Shown here in pieces: positions 1 through 11,504 of a DNA stretch of 64,000 nt (positions within the stretch are counted from its first letter, which is position 1; every line of letters starts with the position of its first letter). Origin of the DNA: Paramacrobiotus metropolitanus (lineage: Eukaryota > Tardigrada > Eutardigrada > Parachela > Macrobiotidae); contig NW_026570245.1 in NCBI RefSeq assembly GCF_019649055.1, positions 496,001-560,000 of the forward strand, read 5' to 3'. The translations under genes were made by a program, and so were the position numbers. Below the pieces are notes generated by a model. That model did no database searches and was not told where the DNA came from. It saw nothing but the letters and a program-made list of their open reading frames with translations.

Positions 1-2880
1 GGATTTGTCAAAAAAAATGTAAAGGTAATATTGTTGCAAATCTTCACTACATGTTGCTTAACAAACAATCCAACTTTTTTAATATAACGTGAGATCACGG
101 AGAGAATATTTAAAAAAAGGAGAGGAAGAAATGGATTTAACTGCATAACGTCAACGGGCTTATGCACCGCATAAGGACATTAAGTACACTAGTATAGGTC
201 TCAGCAGCCCTAAGGGCAAGCAAGCGAGCGACATATAGACATTTTTTGCAAAAACAAAGATAGCATCAAGGATGGCTCCCATATTGCAGCTGTATGTAGG
301 CGTAGGAGTGCAAGCCCTTAGCATTTTTTGCTTAATTCGGCAAATAAACAAAAGAAATGGCGCACGAAGCAACGTGCAAAATGATTAGTATGTTAATTTT
401 TAAACCCAGTAACACTGTATGAATGTTTTTAGTGTTAATGCAAGTAATGACTTGTCTCAAAATTATTTTCTTAAAGAGTAATATTTCCCGTGGTACATAA
501 TATTATGACAACATTAAATACGACTGTAAGCCTCAGTTACGTTGTGCAAAATTATAATATTGCACCGATATGTCGGAGATACGAGTATACCGACAGCCTT
601 AAATTCTTTGTTTTATTCGAAAACTAACTGCTATCGATAAACATGATTATTTAATGTTTTCTCGATAAAAACAAATCAGCAGAACATATTACGGATGATT
701 AAAGAATCAAGATGCCACCTCCAATGTGGGGAAGTGCTGAAAGTGGGGCAAAGATTTGTAAAATTATTGTACATAATGTAGAATGTGGAATAACGCAAAT
801 ATCATCATTATCATTTCATCAAACAATCTTAATTACTACCAAGACGTCAAGGTTGCGATGCCGGCTAACGTAAGATATACCTTAACGATATATGCATCTG
901 GGAAGCACTGTATCTGTACTGTCGAGTCAACTTGGCATTTTTTTCATTCGGCGAGTTGCATCCGATTTAAATAGGATATAACTCACTGTACAAAACGGTG
1001 CTGCCAAGTGAGTCGACAAGAAAATGCCTGAAGATCTTTCTCAAATTCCTCGAAAGAAGGGTTTGCATCCTTCTGGTGTTCGATATTTTCTAGAGATGGG
1101 AATACTATATCAGTGATAACGACTTCTAAATCAGAAGTTTCGATTGCCCCTTCCATTAAACATTATTCTTAACACTGACCTTTTGCACATGGTAAGCTTT
1201 TAAGTTCATAACAATTTAACAACAGTATAAAACAATGATGATTTAAAGTCGGAATATGCAAATAATATTACGTTCAAATAATATTGGACATAATAATTAT
1301 TAATTCAGAACGGGTGCCTAAAATAAACACTCTGCGAAATGGGGTGCCTATAATAAACAAGGATTTTAGGAGTTGCCCATAACGGTTTCCTTAAAAATAT
1401 TCGGAAATATTCAGAAATAAATTGAGAAATATTCAGAAATATTTAAAAATATCTAGAAATATAATCAGAAATACTTACAAATATTTAGAACTATATTCAG
1501 AAATATGTAGAAGAAATTAGCAATGTTTAAAAACATGTGGAAATTGTTGGAAGTATTTTTCAAAAAGTTTAAAATTATTTCTAGAAACATTTAGAAATAT
1601 AAATAGAAAAATTTGGCATCTTTAGAAATATATTTAGAAATAATTAGAAACATTCAAAAGAATTCAGCGTCTTCCAGAAATATTTAGAAATAGGTAAAAA
1701 GTTATTTTAAAATATTTAGAAGCATTTTAAAAATATTTAAGAATATTTAGGAGAATTTAGCAATATTCAAAAGTATGTAGAAAAGTTTTTAGAAATATTC
1801 ATAGAATATCTTTAGAAATATTTTTAGTAACACTTAGAAATACATATGAAAATATCAGAAATCTTTGAGAATATTTTTAGAAATATTTAAAGCAATTTAA
1901 ATGAATTTAGCAATATTTGGAATTATTTTTACTAACATTTGTTAATTATATTTGGAAATATTCTTAGAAATGTTTAAAAATACTAATTTAATTCAAACGC
2001 TCGTTCAGAACTTTATCCTTGGACTTCGAAATCTTTATTAAAAAGTTTATTCAAAACTTATGTCTGGAACATCAAAATGATGTTGCACAATATCTACACA
2101 TAGCACTATGTGGCTTTGGATGCAAAATATGAATGAAAATATGAGTTTATGAAGTGCACTGTAGTCATTGTTCACCCTTTTGGGAGAAGGTACAGTTAAC
2201 ACTTCTTTTTTCAGTCCAGAGGGGTTAGCGCTGCCCCTTTCATGATTTGTTAAGAGTACTTAAACTGGCCCCGTACAAGTTGTTCAGTTAAACGTCACAA
2301 CGTATGATGCGGTGCATTGTCCATATATATATAAACCAAAGCATAGCGTAGAATTTGTTGTAAAATTGTGTTTTGGCCACGACAATTGACCACAGCAAAT
2401 GAGACATTTTTTTCGTTTAGTCTAACATTCATCTGTCTTTCAAAAGATCAAAATTTTTTGAATTAACATCCGGTGACGGGACCCTGGTTAGAAACACTGA
2501 ATTTGTTTTTAAGATTAACAAATTATTTAAATTTATTTAACTTTTTTAGATATGCAGTATTTTTAAAAATATTTGAAAATATTTTTTAGTATTTAAAAAC
2601 ATTTCCAGAAATATTTAGAAATATATAAGGAACTACTGGAAATCTTTTGCAGAAAAGGTTGAAATATTTAGATAAATTTAGCAGTTTTTAAAAATATTCA
2701 ACCATTTTTAGAAACATCTTAGTAATATTTAGAAATTTATTTTAAAGAAATTCTAAAAAATACTTTGAGTAATATTTTAAGATAATTGCATGCATAAGCT
2801 ACATACAACTTCTGCAAAAGCAGCATAATAAAATCCTAGATTATCCTTTTCGTACATCAAAAGTCATTTACAAACCAACC
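1..2880. repeat. AT-rich degenerate repeat zone, no gene seen
   Basis: No coding exon is recognisable here. From about 1380 to 1980, and again from about 2520 to 2770, the DNA is built from loosely repeated words around ATATTTAGAAATATT, varying in spacing and sequence. It looks like an old, decayed AT-rich satellite or expanded minisatellite. The stretch may also lie inside a long intron of the minus-strand GH3-domain gene that starts at 4201, because the rest of that gene should be on this side. The short open frames here carry no family signature. Confidence 0.6.
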
Positions 2881-3175
2881 CGGATACTTCGGTTGGACTC
2901 GCCACATTAAACTGTACCAGAAAAGTGCAAAATCCCGGTGGCGACCTCGGGGAACCCGAGACCTCGAACCCGGGGACTGGGTTAGACTTGCTACATTAAA
3001 CTGTACCAGAAAAGTGCAAAATCCCGGTGGCGACCTCGGGGACCCAGCGACCTCGACCCCGGGTACTTCGGTTAGACTCGCCACATTAAACTGTACCAGA
3101 AAAGTGCAAAATCCCGGTGGCGACCTCGGGGACCCAGCGACCTCGAACCCGGGTTCTTGGGTTCTTCGATGCCAT
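2881..3175. repeat. GC-rich tandem repeat, about 89-90 bp unit, three copies
   Basis: Three head-to-tail copies share the core ACATTAAACTGTACCAG, which starts near 2904, 2993 and 3083. The copies are nearly identical over the stretch that follows (AAAAGTGCAAAATCCCGGTG, then GCGACCTCGGGG). A partial, diverged fourth relative may follow up to about 3260, where AACCCGGGTTC words recur. The unit is much more GC-rich than its surroundings. The 90-base period keeps frames open on both strands, but the resulting peptides are only the repeat itself. Confidence 0.85.
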
Positions 3176-3442
3176 TCGACTCAGCGTGTCGAGTTGTGCA
3201 GGTTAGCAGCAAAAAGTCAGCGGCGAACCCAGGAACCCGGGTTCGAGGTCTCCGTGTCACAGAAAACTCAAATCTCATCTATAATAACGCAAGCTCGCTT
3301 CGCTCGCTTGCTTGATTACCTAAAGAGAAGGAAGCCATAAATTCATCTGGCAAAAAATACCACAGAAAAGCGTTAAGCCTACACAGTAGCTGCATGTACC
3401 AGGCTACAAGTTATAAAGCTCTACTATGAATAATCGTCACAC

Positions 3443-4201
3443 CTTTCGTAAACATTTGGTCTGAGGAAAATGCTTCATCATGATATGGCTCATCACCGTG
3501 ATGCCGCGGAAGAAAAACACAGCCCGCTGTTTCCGTAAGAACGGCAGGATGTTGCTCCGCCCCGACGTGCCTGACGTCACTGCGAAGACGACGGGCTGTT
3601 TGCTCGTCAAAACATTCCGTGCGCCGTCCATCATGCGCTGGACGGACGACTCGTAATCCGCGTCTGTCGTCAGGGGAAACTGGCGGCGAAAATCTTCCGT
3701 ATTCTTTACTGAAGAGGAATGATGCTGCATGCCGAATTCCGACGTGCTATTGGCGCGGAGAAATCCAAGAAGAGTGCGAGTTTGGGTTTGTTGGATGTTT
3801 TTAGTATCTTTCAACAGGATTTTGTAGAAAATCCATCCGAGAAGGTTCAGAAAGTTTAACGCGAAATACTGGTCCAGAGCGGAACGGAGAGAATGAGAAC
3901 GTGCGACATCGCGGGATGCAATGTCCAACACCGTAGTTGCCGTGAAAGCCACCGAAAACACTGCAAACATAAACCAAAACGATTACAGTACTAATTGTAT
4001 TCCCGTTCGTCCCACGATCATGCGATAAGTTGCATGCCCATTGCCCAAGCATATCTCGTACTGACGCCAAACCTACGAATGATATACGATACCTGCAAAG
4101 CATGCAATGAACGAGAATTCAGAAGCAAAAAACAGTCGAAACAGCACGGTGATCAATGTCGCAATCGAAAGATTTCCCAATAATCCGGATCGTGTTCCCA
4201 T
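3443..4201 (-). CDS. GH3-domain membrane protein, 5' part only (first two exons)
   Basis: Exon 1 is 4201-4093 (ATG at 4201-4199) and exon 2 is 3960-3443, joined in phase 1 by a GT-AG intron. They give 209 residues. A hydrophobic N-terminus with one or two membrane segments (about residues 8-50) is followed by a region typical of GH3-fold acyl-adenylating proteins. This includes FAVTSGTSGRSNILPF, the nucleotide-binding loop of the family. Plant GH3 enzymes conjugate amino acids to acyl acids; animal relatives such as GHDC have no settled reaction. The family is about 500-550 residues long, so more than half is missing. A donor (AAAG|GTGTGA) ends exon 2, and no later exon is recognisable between 1 and 3443. 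The gene either runs past the left edge through a long intron or is truncated. It is head to head with FAM91A1. Confidence 0.7.
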
Positions 4202-4809
4202 GTTGTATCTACTTGTATGTATTCCGGACTGATGCGATCCTAACATCAAGCAGTCATACTCAAAATACTGTATATAGATCTTTTCGCAGTGAACTTTCAA
4301 CAAACAAAATACAGTGCTGCAGAAATGCAAAATTAATTAAGTAGTGTTGAGTTATCACTTTTCACCCGACGTCGACTGAACTGTATACTGGTTGTAAACA
4401 GCATGCAACCAGGATACAATCCAGTGCCTAGTGTGGTACAGTGGCTCGGGCAGGACTGCCGCAGGAGATAACAACAATCATAGTATGAGACACCAACATT
4501 TGCTATTCGTGCTCGTCGTGCACAAGTATTTGGATTGTGTACTTTTCGGTTTTGTTTTGTTCCTGAATTTTAAACGTAATTTTGTACTATACTGTGCAGC
4601 GCCCAGCCAGTTTTATAATATTCACTATTATTCAGTAGTCAGTACGAAAGCTTTTGGCATGGTTTTTACTTTTTACTGCTCCAGTAGGTTTCGATGCTAA
4701 GGAGTTTTATGAATCCAGACATCCAGTCACCTGACAGCCTGACAACTTCTTCGAGGCACACTGCGCAGCACGGAAACAGGCATTTCAGCATTCCGCATCG
4801 ACGCCAACC
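4202..4809. promoter_or_regulatory. Intergenic promoter space between divergent GH3-domain gene and FAM91A1
   Basis: About 608 bp separate the two start codons, which point away from each other. No exon is seen in it. Shared or back-to-back promoters are inferred from the arrangement only. I did not find a clear TATA box. Confidence 0.4.
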
Positions 4810-7800
4810 ATGGACAGCAAGCTGGAGGTGGTGATCTCCAAGAACACTCCATGGTCGCGTCTGCCACAGGATATTCGCCAGCATTTCGGAGGCAACGAGC
4901 GGGAATATAATCGTTTTGTTGTGCATTTTGCCGTTCAGCGCCAGATGAAATGGGATGGACTGGGTAAGAAGTACGCCAGCTGCCCAACTGCGATGTTCTT
5001 CGCATTATGGGCATCGGTCGCAACCAGTACATTGAGAAAATTGCCCAAGAAGCTCTTCCGATGTGATGCCCACGGTTCCCGTGGACGATGCCACCATTGA
5101 ACCGTGGTGGGTAGTGCAGATCGGATGCATTCTACAGGATGACGTCAAGTCCCTGTCGGCACAGGAAAAGGGATGGACAAAGGCCAAGTTAGACTGCATC
5201 CATCGTGGGAAGACGAATTCGTCCAAACGAAGAAGGATGCGGAGGAGACCGGTTCGTTAACCGATATGGGCACCGTGGATGAACGCTCCGCTTCTCCCTC
5301 GGCGAGTCCGTTGCTGAGTAGTGTTGACGATGAACCGGTGACGCCCGGATTGGGACCGGTGTCCAAGAGGATTGGATTCATGTTCGATTCGACGCTGACG
5401 GCCTTCCTAATGATGGGAAATCTCTCTCCGGTAGGACAATTTTGTTGATATTGGTAAAATAAGCATATGCACAACTGCGTAAATGTGCATACGGATGTGT
5501 TGCTTACGTGAGTAACTAGTGAAATGTAGATAGGTAGTAAAATTCTTTCCCTTATATATACTTAGCTTCCCTTTATCCGAATTTTTGTAATGCCAAAAAA
5601 TGACGGGTGTGACAGAAAGTGTTCTTGTACGAGAGCAAGGGCATTTGTCCTTCTGTGCGCGCTTTATAATTTACTCCCTAATATGATGGAGTGATTCTAA
5701 TCACAGCTTCAAGGTTGATTTGTGATGTTATTTTGCGTTCTTCATTGTAGGGATTGAAAAATCATGCCGTGACCATGTTTGAGGTTGGCAAACTAGCGGA
5801 TGAGAGCATTGATTCTTTATTGGGCGAACTGGAAAAGGTGCCTAGCCATGGAAATATAATATAAATTTTACCATATTAATTTTTTTATTACTGTTCCCGA
5901 AATTATACAGGTGATGATTGAAGAAGAAATCCAGGGTGAAGCGAAACGTTATTTCGATCATGCGATCAACCTGCGCAAACTGTTACGCTTTTTGCGTCAT
6001 AATCCTGCATTGCATATCGGTGATCCTGTTTACGGCGATGTGGGGAATGGATTAGGGTTGGATTTGCTGCGCTGCGAAAGTTTACGTGGTTTGGACAAGG
6101 CATCATTAAATCGAGTACTCAAGAAAAATTACTCGTAAGTCCTAGGTATGAAATCAGCGGAGTTTGGCCTAAAATATACGTACCTTAAAGTTTATGTATC
6201 TGAAATTGGTTAATGAGCTGGAAGAGCTGTTTCGCAGTTTCTGTGAATTTGGTAGGTAATAATAGCTTACACATCATTAGTAGAAATACGAAAGGGTAAC
6301 AGATCAATCAGTGTTTTAGAATAATTCTAAGCTGGTACGGATAATGGACAATCAATAATTCCATATTTTTGGTGGGATTTTGTTGAGTCATAGTTCAAAG
6401 GCTGTGAACGTCCGAATTTTCCACAACTGGATATCTGCACTGTTCTCGTATACAGATTAAATTATAAAAACAATATTGTTGCGTTAACGTTTTTCTCTAA
6501 ATATATTTAGATTTGCACTGAAAACAAACGCGTCCAACCTTTATCGTTTTTCCATCATGCACTCGTAAATGCACTGTTCATGAAAAATTTTTGGATTTCT
6601 TTCTTTCAGGGATGGGTAAGTTTTACTTTTTACGTGCTCCCAGACAGTGGTACTAAAATTAGTACCACTATCTGTCTAGTGATTAGTACTACTTACTAAT
6701 CACTAGACTCATGTGAACAGAACGTCCGATCGTCTTGCAGCGTTATGCATCTTTTTACAATTCATGAATATCTTATCAAAATCGGTGGAATTTCTGCTGA
6801 CGTAGTTAATCCGTGGAAATCGATGAAATGAATGTGTTGCGGGAAATTCTATATATACGAATTAATTGTCATCTGAGGCTTTTAATTTTAGATTATTGGT
6901 GTCCCTGGCGCCTATGAGCAACGAAGCCCGTCCTGTTTGCCCTCTCATTCCGCCGCACATCGGCAGTCCGGTGCCGGAAGCCCATACGATTTGGTTCAAA
7001 CTGTATATTTACAGTCTAGCCGCATCGCATCCATTCACCGTCGTCTACCGACGGGGTGAAGTTCTAAGAACTTTGCCAGCACAGTTTTACGTAAGAATGC
7101 ATGGTACCCACAATTCTATTGACATTGCACATTGAAAATGGTTGTCGGTGTTATTAACTGAAAAATTTGCTCGTATTAATGATTATTTGCGCGTATTTAT
7201 TTGCTTGTATTTGCTCGTATTAATATTTCCTTTTGTAGAAATATGAGTATTTATTACTAACTCCATGGGGTCACGATTCCTCTGTCATTCCGTCCAGCAT
7301 CGCCCTCGCGTTGACCAACGACGCCCTGAAACATCATCCCATCATGCTGCAAACGTACGGGAACATTCAGGATCCACAGCTCATGTACGTGCCGTTTCCT
7401 CGAAAATCAGCGGAGAATGTGTCACCATCCAGCTTCGAATCGCATCCAGCGGTGCTGGCTTTGCGGAAGGAACTGCAGCTGGATGTAACCTGTGGATACA
7501 TCACCCTGCTGAACATGTCGTACCAACGGAAGAATGGCGGCGCCAGTGATGCGGACAGTGTCGGAGAAGGCGACGTTGCGGCCCCAAACGAGCCCATGGA
7601 AATGGTGAACGCGGATGACTGGGTGTTACTGGATTGCTCGTACGGCATTCCGGTGTTTTCGGCCACGTTGTGCGATGAGATCTGTCGGCGGATTGTGGAC
7701 AATCAGTTGTTCTCGCACGAGAAGTATGAGAATGTTATTGTTTCAAACAATATGATTGTAACACTGCTAAATTGTATGTCTCTTTATCTTCTAGTTTGGA

Positions 7801-8283
7801 GAGAGTGGAAAGTGAGAATCGGTCCACCTCGGAGAAGTTATTAGAGTTCATTATCAAGCATCAGGTTGGTTGTTAGTGGTTGTAATAATTTGTATCGTAG
7901 AATCTGGGCTTTTGATTATAGTACATAGTAACTACATATCGAGATGTTTCAAGCAGTGTACCTCTTCCTCAGAGTTAATTCGTGATATGCATAACTTTGT
8001 TTTCTTTTTGCACTGTTTGCTTGAGAATATTCTGTTTGTTTGAATGTATACTTGTCTTTGAATGTATCCTTGCTGGCCTTGCAGATTTTTATGATTCAGT
8101 GTGGTTATGAAAAACTAGCGCGTGATTACTGTACATTTTATTTCCTCTCAGGATATTCCTCTGCAAATTTCCTCGGCTTTGGGCCCGCTGATCTTAGAGG
8201 AGGAAGGAAAAGAATACATCCCTCTGCCCACACACAACCTCGGCGCTTCCGCTGCCATTTCCGCGCTGAAAGCTGCAAGATGA
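4810..8283 (+). CDS. FAM91A1: FAM91A1 homologue, seven exons, first exon eroded
   Basis: FAM91A1 works with TBC1D23 and the WDR11 complex in capturing endosome-derived vesicles at the trans-Golgi. Exons: 4810-5430, 5751-5837, 5911-6134, 6892-7090, 7239-7723, 7795-7864, 8152-8283, stop at 8281-8283. Exons 2-7 join in phase and match the family closely, for example [36 protein letters not shown] and TPWGHDS. The start is [15 protein letters not shown], resembling the vertebrate N-terminus. Exon 1 is abnormal. Family-conserved pieces appear in different reading frames: GIGRNQYI near 5005, EPWWVVQ near 5099 and the KGQV...HPSW piece near 5177. About 65, 15 and 95 residues expected between them are absent, and no intron can bridge the frames. 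Either the 5' half is decaying or the assembly has deletions. Exon 7 ends sooner than the vertebrate protein. Confidence 0.85.
6642..6706. repeat. Two adjacent hairpins in FAM91A1 intron 3
   Basis: The first inverted repeat has arms AGACAGTGGTACTA (6642-6655) and TAGTACCACTATCTGTCT (6660-6677), pairing except for a 4-nt bulge. The second is perfect: CTAGTGATTAGTA (6676-6688) and TACTAATCACTAG (6694-6706), with 13-bp arms and a 5-nt loop. The hairpins touch and share words (TAGTAC, ATTAGTA). They could be a tiny MITE or its footprint; the function is unknown. Confidence 0.85.
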
Positions 8284-8585
8284 ATGCCGTTTATCATGCA
8301 TCACATCAAAATGGAGATTTTTTTACCCGTTCTTTAGTGTGCAGTGCAGCGGGATACAAATTGGTTGTACAGATATCTGTGCACATTACGTATTGGACAG
8401 ATTGTTTGATATATTTAAATTCCGGTGTCGGCGAGTTCATTTCAGAGATGTGTAAAGTAACAAGTTATTGAAAAATTTTGCTGGTTGATCTGCCTTTGAT
8501 ATTGAGAAAAAAAACATCGCGAAACTAGCGATCGATGTACCGATTGTACCAGTTCGTTGCAGATCTGATTCGTTCCATATCGAAT

Positions 8586-8696
8586 GTTACCTTTCGTTTA
8601 GTTTATGTTACCTTTCGTTTAGTTTATGTCAACGAATGTTACCTTTCGTTTAGTTTTAATCATTTGTTTTGCAAAGTTTAGTTTTAATCATTTGTA
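8586..8696. repeat. Short imperfect tandem repeats
   Basis: GTTACCTTTCGTTTAGTTT occurs three times (from 8586, 8607 and 8638). It is followed by two copies of GTTTAGTTTTAATCATTTGT. The array overlaps its own word GTTTAGTTT, suggesting stepwise slippage. Confidence 0.8.
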
Positions 8697-11448
8697 TGCT
8701 CCTTAGTGCGAACGTTACCAGTAATGATCGAAGGTAAGGAATCGAAGATTAAACATGTTTCCTTTCACTGCAGTTATACAGATACGCCGGATACGGTACT
8801 CGTAAGAAGATGTTGGATCTGTTTAGTGTTTACGTATGCGGAGAAATTGTAGTGAGTGGGCGTGATTAAAGCTTCTCCGTAACATCTTGAATGTTTGTAC
8901 AGCTTAACACTAATTTTGCGTTCATTAACGTTTCCTACATTTCAAAATATTTTTTCTTATTAAATATTAGCCGTTCAGATTTTCCGCTGATGAAATGGAT
9001 CGAAAATTTCGTAAACGAAATTATGGTGCACGGTGCCTAAAGAATAGCTTAGGCAAGGATGTATGTAATTATGTATTTATTACAGTTTTAATGGGCATCT
9101 CAATCTCGGGCGAAGTAGCACCTTGCGGCTTGTAATACTTGATTAGTACTGGCGCGTTGGATTTTCGCTTCCAACTGTTTCATTGAGCGGATATATGGTG
9201 TTGATTGCTGAAGTTGTGAACAATATTTGACTTTTCACACCTCAACCTGACTCGTGATGCTCGGGGGAAGCACATCAATGACGCCTACGTTGTTATGGTC
9301 CGAATTCAATTGATTAGCGGGACGCCCGGTGCAGTTGCCAGTTGCCCAATATAGCACCGCACCGGATGTGCCGGTACACTGCCGCTTACGTCACCGGCGC
9401 TGTAATCTTCTGCTGTGCTCGGCCATTTTGGCCGCTGCGGACAAACAAAAGATCCAACACCGGCACGGGTGACTCGGTACGGAACGGGAATTGTTGTGGT
9501 GTGTGTCAACAAACGCAGCACGTGAAGAAGTCCCTATATCATGTGCTGATGAGCGTACTGGGCATTGTTGACATGCTGACCTTTGTAGTTTTACCTGCTC
9601 CGTGGACGTCATGCCGGTGTGTGTAGCTGATGCAGCAGGTTTGTATCTGGGACACAGTCTAGCACAAACTACACACTGTTCCGCCAAATACAAACAAAGA
9701 CGGAGTATCTGTACGTAGGGAAATGTTTGGCTGATTCACAAACCAACGTCACTATAAAACAGGGACAAAAATCACGCACTATAGTGCTGAATACCCAAAC
9801 AATTTTAAGTCTACTATCCGGCAATTTACCGGAGAATATCAATCGGAAATTGAAGATTATCCTAAAATGTTAAATTCTAGTAATTAAAGGTTAAACTGTT
9901 AAATCGATGCAAAATTATTAAAAGTAAGACTAAAATTATAGAAATATTTGTGACGTAGAAAGTAGGCTAAACGTACACACTGTGTATATGCGCGTACGAG
10001 TGTACAGTATATACATAGATGTATATATAGTAAGAGACGTAGAAACTTCAGTCATTAACCTGGTAAAACGTGCTACAAGTACTTTTATTGGTACGTACCA
10101 ACGCTAGACTCAACAGACACAACAATACAAAAATTCCTTTAACCGATAACAAAAAATTTGGCAGTTACATAGAAGATGCTCTTATTTGTGTTTACTATTA
10201 CGGGTAGTGCTTTTGCTGCATATGGTCAACTTGGATCAAGTAGTAACAACCGAAAGTCTGTTATAATACCTTACTTTTTACTATTTTCCGGATCCGCTTA
10301 AATGAACAGTCATTAAATCTTAAAAACCAATTTTTTAGCGAGTACCGGGTGAGTATTTCGGGAAATCACGGGCTAGTTCACTCGTGTCTGCCATCTACAG
10401 GCGTCAAGACAGAAATGTTTAATGCTGTTTACAATGGCAGCGCCCACTGTGAAACGCTGTCGTAATACCGGTGATCCCGTGCCTTATTAATGAGATTATT
10501 CCGGCATATCCGCTCTAAAAAGCGCCACATCCATCTTGACGTCAGCGACGCCGTAATATGCCGACTTGGTTCAAAGGACACACTACAGCGGTTTGTTCGT
10601 GCGCGATGTAAACAAACATAGGTTCTTTATTTTTGCCGGCAAAACTCACAAAAGACACCCCCAAAATAGAGCGGTCACGTAGACGCCGAATATAGCCAAA
10701 TTTAATTGTTTCCACGAAATTCACATAAAAATATAAGTGCATTATGCTGGCGGTGTTTATTTTCCCCTTACAAATTTTATTTTCTGACCATAATCGTCAT
10801 TTTCCAACTACGCAGAAATTTATTTCTGTTTTTATTGCCCATTTCCGCTGCGCATAAAATCCGTATGGTGTCGGTTTAAATATGGTACTACCACACATTC
10901 CAGAATTAAACACGGACTTCCGCCACTTCGGCGAAGAAATCTATATGGCGTTTCGGCCCGATTACTTATGCGTTTTACGTGTGTAATATTACCGGAAGAC
11001 AGCGTTTTGACACCTTTAGCCGCGCAGTTTTCCTATGCACGAGTAGTTTCCCCGATTTATCCAACGGCAAAGTGTGATTGATATCGGCGACCAAGTGGCC
11101 GGCTGCACAACCGGTGCCTGGATATATGCGGCCGATTACGTCGACGGCTGTATGTGTGCTTGTGTGTGCGTGATGCGCTGAACACCGGCGCACGACATTT
11201 GTGTGCTACACGGATCCCCCGTCATAATGGGCACCCGGCTTTTTCGTCAGCGCAGTGGCTGTTTCCCCAAAACGATATCGGAAATGAGGTCCAGGCCGCT
11301 GCTTGTTAGACCCACGTCATTCTTCCCGCCGTCAGTTCACCAGGCGTCCAGTCTGCCGGCTGGTGGCGGTGATGAGTGGAGGAATGAGGAAACTGCGAAA
11401 ATAATTAATTATTAGCTATAACGTACATACTCGTATATCATGGTATGG

Positions 11449-11504
11449 TCAAAAAGGTTATATAATTCTGTTATGTTCAAAAAGGTTATACAATTCTGTT
11501 GACA
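11449..11504. repeat. 28-bp direct duplication
   Basis: Two adjacent copies of TCAAAAAGGTTATAYAATTC plus TGTT and a variable end, period 28 bp. No coding content. Confidence 0.8.

Noticed and set aside
1380-2770. Centromeric satellite
   Set aside because: The repeated word is degenerate, without a fixed period, and covers under 1.5 kb close to genes.
3014-3340. 108-codon frame across the 90-bp tandem repeat
   Set aside because: It is a translation of the repeat (GGDLGDPATS units) kept open by its period.
4810-5430. Tiny introns joining the frames of FAM91A1 exon 1, for example GTAAG...CCAG at 4964-4979
   Set aside because: A 16-bp intron is far below the shortest seen here (about 55 bp) and would not restore the conserved frame or supply the missing residues.
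8500-8700. CRISPR-like repeat array
   Set aside because: The repeats are contiguous and slippage-like without spacers, and the window is clearly eukaryotic.
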